DNA from: Caldifarciminota bacterium | GTDB lineage: Bacteria > Hydrothermota > Hydrothermia > B15-G9 > DRBW01 | Reading direction: 5' to 3' | DNA length: 7,259 bases | Assembly (NCBI GenBank): GCA_011042705.1 | Contig: DRBW01000143.1 | Span: 1 to 7,259 of the forward strand | Part shown: positions 1 through 5,899 of the stretch, piece by piece | Numbering within the stretch: the stretch's first letter is position 1 | Layout: every line of letters begins with the position of its first letter | Position numbers and translations under genes: made by a program | Notes under the pieces: generated by a model | What the model was told of the DNA's origin: nothing | What the model saw: the letters and a program-made list of their open reading frames with translations, nothing else | Database searches by the model: none

Positions 1-179
1 ACCTCTTCCCTCGTGTAGCCCACGACGATCCCCACATCCCTGATTCCGGCTTCGGCGAGCATCTCTATTCCGTAAAAGAGAATGGGCTTGTTGGCCACCG
101 GTATGAGCTGCTTGGCCGAGGTGTGAGTTATGGGACGGAGCCTCTTCCCTTTGCCTCCAGAGAGGACGAGCCCTTTCAT
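1..179 (-). CDS. Glucose-1-phosphate thymidylyltransferase (RmlA-like, long form), N-terminal fragment
   Basis: This is the first 59 codons of a sugar-1-phosphate nucleotidyltransferase; the rest lies beyond base 1. The translation begins MKGLVLSGGKGKRLRPIT and continues with KQLIPVANKPILFYGIE and a GIRDVGIVVGYT stretch. These are the nucleotide-binding signature (G-G-x-G-x-R-L-R-P), the KQL-P-V-x-N-K-P motif and the following Rossmann strand of the family. The KQLIPVANKPI wording is typical of the long RmlA/StrD-like thymidylyltransferases, which join glucose-1-phosphate to dTTP to give dTDP-glucose for cell-surface or secondary-metabolite sugars. The residue usually Thr in G-x-G-T-R is Lys here. 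The ATG shares ATGA with the fumarase beta stop and has no clear Shine-Dalgarno, so translation is probably coupled. The family is secure; the exact sugar and nucleotide cannot be settled from a fragment. Confidence 0.88.
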   Translation of the reverse strand, partial: MKGLVLSGGKGKRLRPITHTSAKQLIPVANKPILFYGIEMLAEAGIRDVGIVVGYTREE

Positions 180-736
180 TTCGCTATTCTGTATTTCTTT
201 TTCTCCTCCTCGAAAATATCGCCTCCGTGAGCGTCATTGGCAACTATGACAGGAAACTCCTCCACGTAAAGCCTCTTGATGGACTCCGGGCCCAGATCCT
301 CATAGGCAACGGGCTCCACCGACTTTATGCTCCTTGCCAGAAGGGCTCCTGCCCCGCCGACGGCGACGAAATAGACGGCTTTGTACTTCTTCAGAGCTTC
401 TCTGACCTCGGGACCTCTCTGCCCCTTGCCTATTGTGCCTTTGAGGCCCAGTTCGTGCAGCTTCGGGGTGTATTTATCCATCCTGTAGGAAGTGGTCGGA
501 CCTGCGGAGCCTATCACGTGCCCCGGTTTTGCCGGAGCGGGACCCACGTAGTAAATTATCTGGCCCTTGATGTCGATGGGCAGCGGCTCTCCCTTTTCGA
601 TAAGCTCAAAAAGCCTCTTATGGGCTGAATCCCTCGCCGTATATAGATAGCCTGTGATGAGAACCCTATCGCCGACCCTGAGGTCGAGGACGACCTCGTC
701 GGTCAAGGGGGTCTTGATCCTCTTATAGTCGCTCAA
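176..736 (-). CDS. Class I fumarate hydratase, beta (C-terminal) subunit
   Basis: This is the beta subunit of a two-subunit iron-sulfur hydro-lyase, pairing with the gene just upstream to interconvert fumarate and L-malate in the cytoplasm. Family motifs are clear: TARDSAHKR near residues 33-41, a YYVGPAPA block, GSAGPTTSYRMD near 76-87 (probable active-site lid), GKGQRG near 104-108, FVAVGGAGAL near 123-132 and NDAHGG near the end. With the TTG start the protein has 186 residues, normal for a separate beta subunit. TTG at 734-736 is chosen because AAAGGAGG lies 6 bases before it and it follows the alpha stop by 14 bases. An in-frame ATG at 785-787 would extend it back into the alpha gene and lacks such a site. 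Its TGA overlaps the next gene in an ATGA. L-tartrate dehydratase TtdB belongs to the same family and is the main alternative function. Confidence 0.93.
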   Translation of the reverse strand: MSDYKRIKTPLTDEVVLDLRVGDRVLITGYLYTARDSAHKRLFELIEKGEPLPIDIKGQIIYYVGPAPAKPGHVIGSAGPTTSYRMDKYTPKLHELGLKGTIGKGQRGPEVREALKKYKAVYFVAVGGAGALLARSIKSVEPVAYEDLGPESIKRLYVEEFPVIVANDAHGGDIFEEEKKKYRIAK

Positions 737-742
737 GGCTTT

Positions 743-750
743 CCTCCTTT
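743..750 (-). promoter_or_regulatory. Ribosome-binding site of the fumarase beta subunit
   Basis: AAAGGAGG on the minus strand begins directly after the TAG stop of the alpha subunit (751-753) and ends 6 bases before a TTG codon at 734-736. This near-perfect anti-Shine-Dalgarno match decides the TTG start over the in-frame ATG at 785-787. Confidence 0.8.
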
Positions 751-1593
751 CTATAGTTCCTTTTCCACGTGCCTGTTGGCATGGCACTGGATGTTGACCG
801 CCACGGGGAGGGACGCTATGTGACAGGGATAGGTCTCGATGTGGACGTCGAGGGCTGTGATCCTCCCGCCGAGCCCCATCGGCCCTATTCCCAGCTCATT
901 GACTCTCCTCAGAATCTCCTCCTCCATCTCCGCGTAATAGGGGTCGGGATGTCTCTCTCCGATCTTCCTGAGAAGGGCCTTCTTGGCGATTATCGCCGAC
1001 ATCTCGAAATTCCCGCCTATGCCAACTCCGATAACGATGGGGGGACATGGATTGCCGCCGGCTTTATCCACGGTATCCACGACGAAGTCGATGATTCCCT
1101 CCCTGCCGTCGGCCGGGGCGACCAGCCTCGCGACGCTCATATTCTCGCTCCCACCGCCCTTGGGCGCAAACCTGATCTTGAGCCTGTCACCGGGAACTAT
1201 GTCGAAGTGAATTATGGCCGGCGTGTTATCGCCGGTGTTGACCCTCCGCAGGGGGTCTTTTACCACCGACTTCCTCAGATAACCTTCGATATAACCTCTT
1301 CTGACGCCCTCCGTCAGGGCTTCCTTGAGGCTTCCGCCCTTAACCCTGACTTCCTCGCCCACTTCCACGAAAAGAACGGCGATCCCCGTGTCCTGACAGA
1401 TAGGCATCATCTCTTCCCTGGCTATCTCGTCGTTTCTGAGTATCTGTGAGAGGACTTCTTTGCCCACCGGGGATTCCTCCTCCTCGTATGCTTTCTTCAG
1501 GGCGTCGTACATCTCAGGAGGCAGTATGCTGTTGGAGACGATGGCCATCTCCCTCACTGCCTCGACGATGTCTTCAAAGGGTATCTCCCTCAT
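751..1593 (-). CDS. Class I fumarate hydratase, alpha (N-terminal) subunit
   Basis: This is the iron-sulfur catalytic subunit of a heteromeric class I fumarase (fumarate + water to L-malate). It has 280 residues, the usual size for a separate alpha chain. Cysteines expected to hold the [4Fe-4S] cluster are visible: C66 in MPICQDTG, C183 in GGNPCPP and C257 in YPCHIAS. D68, two residues after the first cysteine, matches the acidic residue implicated in catalysis in class I enzymes. Other family blocks are VNTGDNTPA (about 118-126), PKGGGSENMS (144-153) and GIGGNFE (191-197). ATG is preceded by TAAGGAGG with 8-base spacing, and its first bases overlap the ymdB stop in an ATGA. The cluster type is oxygen-labile, which suggests an anaerobic or microaerobic life. 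The closest alternative is the alpha subunit of L-tartrate dehydratase; no tartrate-related neighbour supports that. Confidence 0.94.
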   Translation of the reverse strand: MREIPFEDIVEAVREMAIVSNSILPPEMYDALKKAYEEEESPVGKEVLSQILRNDEIAREEMMPICQDTGIAVLFVEVGEEVRVKGGSLKEALTEGVRRGYIEGYLRKSVVKDPLRRVNTGDNTPAIIHFDIVPGDRLKIRFAPKGGGSENMSVARLVAPADGREGIIDFVVDTVDKAGGNPCPPIVIGVGIGGNFEMSAIIAKKALLRKIGERHPDPYYAEMEEEILRRVNELGIGPMGLGGRITALDVHIETYPCHIASLPVAVNIQCHANRHVEKEL

Positions 1594-2366
1594 GAGATAA
1601 ACCTCCTTATCCTTTCGATCCTGGTTGCTTTCCCCGTCTTCGGGTCAACCTCAAGGTAAACGCCCTCAAGACCTATCATCTCCTTGGAGGGCTCAAAGCG
1701 CTGAGGTATCTGGTAGAGAAACCGATCGATGGCCTGTTCTTTCTTTATCCCGATGACCCCATAGAGGCCACCGCTCATGCCGGCATCGGTGATGTATGCC
1801 GTCCCGCCTCTCAAAATGCGCTCATCAGATGTCTGGACGTGAGTGTGGGTTCCGATCACGGCAGAAACCCGTCCGTCGAGATAGTGCCCCAGTGCCTGTT
1901 TCTCGGAGGTGGTCTCAGCGTGGAAATCGACCAGGATAACACCGGGTTCCAGAGTCTTCAGGATCTCATCGGCCTTGCGGAAGGGACAATCGAAGGAACC
2001 CACGAACAGCCTTCCTATGAGGTTGACCACCGAGACCTTAAGGCCTGTATCGGATGTGTAAACTCCAAAACCCTTTCCCGGCACGCCTTCGGGATAATTG
2101 GCAGGCCTCAATAGCCATTCGTACCTGTCTATAAAAGAATAAACCTCCCGCTTATCCCACGTGTGATTTCCGCCTGTCATCACGTCGATCCCGTAATCCC
2201 TGAGCTCCCTGACTATCTTTTCGGTGAGTCCGGCGCCTCCGGCGGCGTTCTCAACATTCGCAACGGTGAACTCGATCCCCATTTCCATCTTCAGACGGGG
2301 AAGGATCTCGCGCACCGCTCTTCTGCCTGGATTTCCCACCACATCGCCAATAAAAAGTATCCGCAT
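1590..2366 (-). CDS. ymdB: YmdB-family metallophosphoesterase (2',3'-cyclic nucleotide phosphodiesterase type)
   Basis: This is a 258-residue calcineurin-like phosphoesterase of the YmdB/TIGR00282 type. The di-metal ligand set is complete: D8 in FIGDVVG, E39 and N40 in NVENAAGG, N67 in TGGNHTWDK, H149 in VDFHAETTSEK, and H174 plus H176 in GTHTHVQTSD. The DAGMSGG block (194-200) is also typical. Members hydrolyse cyclic nucleotides (2',3'-cNMPs, in some cases cAMP); in Bacillus the protein influences biofilm and motility gene expression. It follows rny by 15 bases, the same order as in Bacillus and many other bacteria, which hints at a link to RNA turnover. The ATG at 2364-2366 is preceded by AAAGGA with 7-base spacing. 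The TGA overlaps the next gene. The family assignment is secure; the physiological substrate is inferred from relatives. Confidence 0.94.
   Translation of the reverse strand: MRILFIGDVVGNPGRRAVREILPRLKMEMGIEFTVANVENAAGGAGLTEKIVRELRDYGIDVMTGGNHTWDKREVYSFIDRYEWLLRPANYPEGVPGKGFGVYTSDTGLKVSVVNLIGRLFVGSFDCPFRKADEILKTLEPGVILVDFHAETTSEKQALGHYLDGRVSAVIGTHTHVQTSDERILRGGTAYITDAGMSGGLYGVIGIKKEQAIDRFLYQIPQRFEPSKEMIGLEGVYLEVDPKTGKATRIERIRRFIS
1602..1609 (-). promoter_or_regulatory. Ribosome-binding site of the fumarase alpha subunit
   Basis: TAAGGAGG on the minus strand sits 8 bases before the alpha ATG. It lies inside the end of the ymdB reading frame, where its AGG AGG is read as two of the last arginine codons. 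Together with the ATGA overlap this favours translational coupling of the two genes. Confidence 0.75.
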
Positions 2367-2381
2367 CTACATTTCCTTTCT

Positions 2382-3947
2382 CTACCTGGCGAACTCTATG
2401 GCTCTCGTCTCGCGAATAACGGTCACTTTGATCTGACCGGGATATTCTAAATCCTCCTCTATCTTCTTTGCAATCTCCCTGGCCAGTTCAAAGGCCTCCA
2501 CATCCGAGATCTTGCCCGACTCCACCATTATCCTGACCTCTCGCCCGGCCTGGATGGCGTAAGCCTTTTCGACGCCCGAATAGCTGTTCGCTATGTCCTC
2601 GAGCCTCTCGATCCGCTTTATATACGCCTCAAGGCTTTCACGCCTGGCTCCAGGTCTCGAACCGGAAATCGCGTCTGCCGCAGCCACAAGAACGGCGATG
2701 GGCGATATGGGCTCAACCTCCTCGTGATGCGCCGCGATGGCATTCACGACGATGTCGTTCTCACCGTATTTCTTGGCTATCTGAGCTCCCACTATGGCGT
2801 GAGGACCCTCATACCCCTGGTCGGCAGCCTTGCCGATGTCGTGGAGGAGTCCCGCTCGCCTCGCGAGCTCCACGTTGAGATCGAGCTCGCCGGCCATGAG
2901 CCCCGCGAGATAGGCGACCTCTTTAGAGTGCTGAAGGAGGTTCTGCCCGTAACTCGTCCTGAACTTCATCTTGCCTATGAGGGCGAGGAGCTCGGGATGA
3001 ACTCCTCCTATGCCGAGCTCGAGAACCACCTCTTCGCCTATCCCTTTTATATACTCCTGGAACTCCTCTTTGACCTTCTCCACGACCTCTTCAATCCTGG
3101 CCGGGTGTATCCTGCCGTCCTGGATCAGCCTCTCCAGGGCCATTCTGGCGATCTCCCTCCTGATAGGATCGAAGGCCGAGAGGGTGACGGCTTCGGGGGT
3201 GTCATCGATAATGACCTCGACTCCCGTGGCGGCCTCGAAGGCCCTGATGTTCCTTCCTTCTCTGCCGATTATCCGCCCCTTCATGTCATCGGAGGGAAGT
3301 GGAACTACCGACACGGTGGTCTCCGCCGTATGAGAGGTGGCGCACCTCTGGATGGCCATTGCTATTATCTCTTTGGCGGCTTTGTCGGCTTTCTCCTTCG
3401 CCTCTTCCTTCACTTTATAGATGAGCTGCGCTGCCTCACATCTCGCCTGGGATTCGAGGCTCCGCATCAGCTCGGCCTTGGCCTCTTCCCTCGTGAGCCT
3501 CGCGACCTCCTCGAGCTTCTTCGTCTCCTCGTCGATCAGCGCCTGCAGCCTATCCTCTTTAGCCTTGATACCTCGCTCCCGTTCTCTCAGCGTCTTCTCC
3601 AGCTGTCTCAATTCTCTCTCTTTCCTCTGAAGGGAATCGGCCTTCTTGTTCAACTGGGTTTCCTTCTCCTCCAGTTTCCTCTCGGTTTTCGTCAGCTCCT
3701 TCCTGATATCCTGAGTTTCCTTTTCGAACTTGCGCTTTTCCTTGTACCAGTGCTCCTTCGCCTTAAGCTCAGCCTCTCTCTTGATCTCATGTGCCTCTTT
3801 TCTGGCCGCCTCAAGTATGTGTTCCGCGCTTCCTTTTGCCTCCCTTATCTTTCTCTCAAAAGAACTCTTGAATCTAAGAAAGGCAAGAACACCTATTCCA
3901 AAACCTGCAGCTATCGAAATCAGCAAAAAGATAATGAGCTTTGTCAT
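2382..3947 (-). CDS. rny: Ribonuclease Y (membrane-anchored endoribonuclease)
   Basis: This is the endoribonuclease that starts mRNA decay in bacteria lacking, or supplementing, RNase E; it acts at the inner face of the membrane. All domains are in order over 521 residues, essentially the Bacillus length: one transmembrane helix (about 3-24, IIFLLISIAAGFGIGVLAF), a long charged coiled coil (about 28-195), a KH RNA-binding domain with GRIIGREGRNI at 224-234, and an HD domain with H340, H369-D370, the H407/H408 pair and D425 as likely metal ligands. The C-terminal IKVTVIRETRAIEFAR tail is also standard. The ATG overlaps the rarA stop (ATGA), and GGGGAGG at 3958-3964 lies about 10 bases upstream. 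A run of six A residues precedes the shared stop-start. ymdB follows after 15 bases. There is no sign of truncation or frameshift. Confidence 0.97.
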   Translation of the reverse strand: MTKLIIFLLISIAAGFGIGVLAFLRFKSSFERKIREAKGSAEHILEAARKEAHEIKREAELKAKEHWYKEKRKFEKETQDIRKELTKTERKLEEKETQLNKKADSLQRKERELRQLEKTLRERERGIKAKEDRLQALIDEETKKLEEVARLTREEAKAELMRSLESQARCEAAQLIYKVKEEAKEKADKAAKEIIAMAIQRCATSHTAETTVSVVPLPSDDMKGRIIGREGRNIRAFEAATGVEVIIDDTPEAVTLSAFDPIRREIARMALERLIQDGRIHPARIEEVVEKVKEEFQEYIKGIGEEVVLELGIGGVHPELLALIGKMKFRTSYGQNLLQHSKEVAYLAGLMAGELDLNVELARRAGLLHDIGKAADQGYEGPHAIVGAQIAKKYGENDIVVNAIAAHHEEVEPISPIAVLVAAADAISGSRPGARRESLEAYIKRIERLEDIANSYSGVEKAYAIQAGREVRIMVESGKISDVEAFELAREIAKKIEEDLEYPGQIKVTVIRETRAIEFAR

Positions 3948-5245
3948 TTTTTCTCAACCTCCCCTTCTTTTCTTTTTACCCGGTCGAGAATCTGCTTCTC
4001 GTAACCGATCCCTCGAGGGTTAAAGATCTTCACTCCTCTGATGCTTTCTGGAAGATAATCCTGTTTGACGTCCTTCTTACCGTGGGGATAAATGTACCCC
4101 TTCCCCCTTCCCAATAGCTCAGCCCCGCTGTAATGTGAGTCACGCAAATGATCGGGAACTTCGTAAACCTCGTTCATTTTCAAGACCTCCCTTGCTTTGT
4201 GCAGTGCCCTGAGCACTGTGTTGGACTTGGGAGCCGTCGCGAGATAAAGAACCGCTTCCGCGATAATGAGGTCTCCTTCTGGCCTGCCCACCATTTCGTA
4301 AGCGCTCAGAGCCGCTGATGCCACCTTGAGCGCCTCAGGATCGGCCAGACCTATATCCTCCGCAGCGAAGATCAAAAGTCTCCTCAATATGTATCTGGGG
4401 TCCTCCCCGGCGTCGAGCATCCTCACATACCAGTACATGGCTGCATCGGGGTCAGACCCCCTCAGGGACTTGATGAAAGCCGAAATGCAATCGTAGTGTT
4501 CATCTCCCCTCGAATACCTGAGATGCCTGACCGAAAGCAGGTCCTGGAGGTCCTCGATACTTATGTTATCCCCCTTGCCTTTCGTGAGAGCCAGGATCTC
4601 AAGGTAATTCAGGGCTCTTCTGGCGTCGCCGTCGGAGATAACGGCGATCTCCCGAATCACATCGTCATCGACCCGAAGCTCCATAGCCCCGAGCCCCCTC
4701 TCCCTGTCCTCGAGAGCTTTCCTCAGGAGGACCTCGAGATCATCCCGGGTCAGGGGTTTGAACTCGAAGACCAGTGTCCTCGAGAGAAGGGCCTTGGAAA
4801 GGGCGAAGAAAGGATTCTCGACGGTGGAACCGAGGAAAATGAAATCGCCGCTCTCAACGTAGGGCAGGAGAAACTCCTGCTGGAGCTTGTTGAACCTGTG
4901 GACCTCGTCGAGGAAGAGCACGGCTCTGCGTCCGGCGGCCTTCCTCCACTCTGAGGCCTGTCTGATCACCTTCTTGATCTCCCCCCGCTCAGCCCTCGCC
5001 GCGTTAAGCTGAATGAAAGGGGATCTGGTCTTCTGGGCTATTATCCGGGCCAGCGCTGTTTTCCCACAGCCCGGCGGTCCATAGAATATAGCGGAAAAAA
5101 GCCTGTCTTCTTCAATAAGCTTTAGAAGGGGCTTCCCCGGGCCCAGAAGATGCTGTTGCCCAACAAATTCTGAAAGATCCCTCGGCGACATCCTTCTCGC
5201 CAGAGGGGCCTTAATTTCGCTCTCCTTAACCTCGAAAATCTCCAA
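3944..5245 (-). CDS. rarA: Replication-associated recombination protein A (RarA/MgsA, AAA+ ATPase)
   Basis: This is a clamp-loader-like AAA+ ATPase that acts at stalled or damaged replication forks with single-strand-binding protein. It has 433 residues, typical of the family. Visible motifs: FVGQQHLLG (27-35), Walker A GPPGCGKT (56-63), Walker B LFLDEVHRFNK (110-120), sensor 1 GSTVENP (139-145), an SRT arginine-finger region (155-157) and sensor 2 GDARRALN (206-213). The C-terminal MgsA/tetramerisation part follows, with YDCISAFIKSLRGSDPDAA (251-269) and FAAEDIGLADP (293-303). The start is TTG at 5243-5245, chosen because AGGAGGT lies 8 bases upstream and the translation matches the family N terminus from there. 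It is the first coding gene after the zapA-rarA RNA and overlaps rny by 4 bases. The gene appears intact. Confidence 0.96.
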   Translation of the reverse strand: MEIFEVKESEIKAPLARRMSPRDLSEFVGQQHLLGPGKPLLKLIEEDRLFSAIFYGPPGCGKTALARIIAQKTRSPFIQLNAARAERGEIKKVIRQASEWRKAAGRRAVLFLDEVHRFNKLQQEFLLPYVESGDFIFLGSTVENPFFALSKALLSRTLVFEFKPLTRDDLEVLLRKALEDRERGLGAMELRVDDDVIREIAVISDGDARRALNYLEILALTKGKGDNISIEDLQDLLSVRHLRYSRGDEHYDCISAFIKSLRGSDPDAAMYWYVRMLDAGEDPRYILRRLLIFAAEDIGLADPEALKVASAALSAYEMVGRPEGDLIIAEAVLYLATAPKSNTVLRALHKAREVLKMNEVYEVPDHLRDSHYSGAELLGRGKGYIYPHGKKDVKQDYLPESIRGVKIFNPRGIGYEKQILDRVKRKEGEVEKK

Positions 5246-5253
5246 TTGAATTC

Positions 5254-5260
5254 ACCTCCT
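5254..5260 (-). promoter_or_regulatory. Ribosome-binding site that fixes the rarA TTG start
   Basis: AGGAGGT on the minus strand lies 8 bases before the TTG at 5243-5245. No in-frame ATG with a comparable site is nearby. It begins only about 9 bases after the closing helix of the structured RNA, so RNA folding or processing could affect access to it. Confidence 0.75.
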
Positions 5261-5261
5261 G

Positions 5262-5420
5262 AAAACAAAATCCCCCGCGAGTGCCGCACCGGGATAAACC
5301 CATTAGGTCCTTTCATCAACGTGGGAACTTCAAAAAGCTCCCCTTTGTGAAATGCTGGCCTTGGGCTTATCCCTGTTAATGCACGGGCACCGCAGGGGAT
5401 TATAAATTCCGCTATTTTCT
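5262..5420 (-). ncRNA. ssrS: Probable 6S RNA (RNA polymerase-sequestering regulator)
   Basis: The 187-base gap between zapA and rarA folds as one long rod. A closing helix pairs 5386-5401 with 5269-5285 (16 bp, one bulged base at 5280, one G-U). A bubble follows with 12 bases on one side (5374-5385) and 5 on the other (5286-5290). An inner helix pairs 5362-5373 with 5291-5302 (12 bp, one G-U). Beyond it are short helices around 5345-5361 / 5305-5319 and a terminal hairpin of 8 bp with a TTTG loop (5323-5342). A closing stem, an open central bubble and an interrupted terminal stem are the plan of 6S RNA, which mimics an open promoter and binds the housekeeping sigma holoenzyme. A 6S gene beside zapA is well known, for example in E. 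coli. SRP, tmRNA and RNase P signatures are absent. The 3' bubble strand is shorter than usual, so the name is inferred; the structured RNA itself is well supported. Ends are approximate. Confidence 0.62.
5399..5404 (-). promoter_or_regulatory. Possible -10 promoter element (TATAAT) at the RNA gene
   Basis: A perfect TATAAT occurs on the minus strand just after zapA. Nothing resembling TTGACA is seen 16-18 bases upstream: the bases there read ATTTTG or TTTTGC. No TG extension is present. Initiation from it would fall near 5391-5393, inside the 5' strand of the RNA closing helix, so either the RNA starts there or the element is not used and the RNA is processed from a longer transcript. Confidence 0.35.
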
Positions 5421-5432
5421 GCAAAATCTCTC

Positions 5433-5702
5433 TCATAAGAGCAATGTCTCCACCCGTTTCTCCAGTTCCCTCAGCCTGTTCTCGGCAGCACCGCGGAGCT
5501 TCCTCTCCTCGTGAAGTTCAAGAGCAAGGTGAAGAGCCGCAAGCAACAGGAGCTTCTCGCGGGGCATCCCGACGGCGCTCTTCTCGAGCATGTCCAGCTT
5601 GTCTTCGAGATAATTGACCACTTCTCGAAGCTCCTCATCGCTGAGATCCGTGCGCATCCAGTAATCGCGACCATCGACAGTTATTTTCACCGTCCTCTCC
5701 AT
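5433..5702 (-). CDS. zapA: Cell division protein ZapA
   Basis: This is an 89-residue ZapA-family protein, which binds FtsZ and bundles protofilaments to stabilise the Z ring at midcell. The N-terminal domain has the family pattern VKITVDGRDYWMRTD (about 5-19) followed by an EELREVVNYLEDKLDML helix. The C-terminal half (about 45-89) is a long Leu/Ala-rich helix ending in a coiled coil, as expected for the ZapA dimer and tetramer. The length is close to that of the short ZapA proteins of Gram-positives. ATG at 5700-5702 overlaps the last base of the upstream TAA (TAATG). Only a weak GGAG about 11 bases back is seen, so coupling to the ZapB-like gene is likely. Position after pheT and before a 6S-like RNA is classic for zapA. 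Confidence 0.92.
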   Translation of the reverse strand: MERTVKITVDGRDYWMRTDLSDEELREVVNYLEDKLDMLEKSAVGMPREKLLLLAALHLALELHEERKLRGAAENRLRELEKRVETLLL

Positions 5703-5899
5703 TACTCAAGGAGCTCCAGCCTCTCCAGTATCTTCCTGAGCCTGCCCTCAAGGCTTTCCAGTTTCGCTTTGAGCTCAGCTCTTTCCTGTTCGAGCGACCT
5801 TATCTGATCTTTGAGCCTGCCGTTTTCTTCCCTCAGGCTCTCGTATTTGGCAAAAAGCTTATTAAGTTTCTCCTCAAGATCGTCTAACGCCACCTTCAT
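5702..5899 (-). CDS. Small ZapB-like coiled-coil protein
   Basis: This gene encodes a 65-residue protein that is almost entirely coiled coil. Leu/Ile residues fall at heptad-like spacing from about residue 8 to 64, with Glu/Lys/Arg between them, no membrane segment and no cysteine. The only sequence family it resembles is ZapB/DUF904, small cytoplasmic coiled coils that associate with ZapA at the Z ring. Its place directly before zapA, sharing one base with it, supports a division role. That assignment rests on context and composition; coiled coils give weak homology signal. Two starts compete: ATG at 5897-5899 has AGAGGG almost touching it, whereas GTG two codons later (5891-5893) has the same site at an ideal 7-base distance. 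The choice alters only two residues. The gene overlaps the 3' end of pheT by 20-26 bases. Confidence 0.72.
   Translation of the reverse strand: MKVALDDLEEKLNKLFAKYESLREENGRLKDQIRSLEQERAELKAKLESLEGRLRKILERLELLE

Noticed and set aside
737..787. Upstream in-frame extension of the fumarase beta subunit to an ATG at 785-787.
   Set aside because: It would overlap the alpha subunit by 37 bases and lacks a good ribosome-binding site. The TTG at 734-736 sits properly behind AAAGGAGG, and the family N terminus begins there.
769..1449. A 226-codon plus-strand ORF, and smaller plus-strand ORFs elsewhere such as 5811-6353.
   Set aside because: They are antisense shadows of the fumarase alpha and pheT genes, with no ribosome-binding site or recognisable motif.
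2724..4004. A 426-codon plus-strand ORF.
   Set aside because: It is fully antisense to the intact rny gene and arises from rny codon bias; the translation is Leu-rich with no domain pattern.
5269..5401. Structured RNA as SRP RNA, tmRNA or RNase P RNA, or as a simple terminator for zapA.
   Set aside because: The SRP apical GGAAG/GCAGCC loop, the tmRNA Ala-acceptor ends and the RNase P core motifs are not seen. The helix before TTTTGTTTTC could weakly terminate, but two further long nested helices are not needed for a terminator.
5122..5436. A 104-codon minus-strand ORF starting in an ATGA overlap with the zapA stop and running into rarA.
   Set aside because: It reads through the helices of the structured RNA and then more than 120 bases into rarA in another frame. 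Its C-terminal half is low-quality Arg/Trp-rich sequence, its nearest Shine-Dalgarno-like GGAG is about 13 bases away, and it matches no family I recognise. The ATGA overlap is the only point in its favour.
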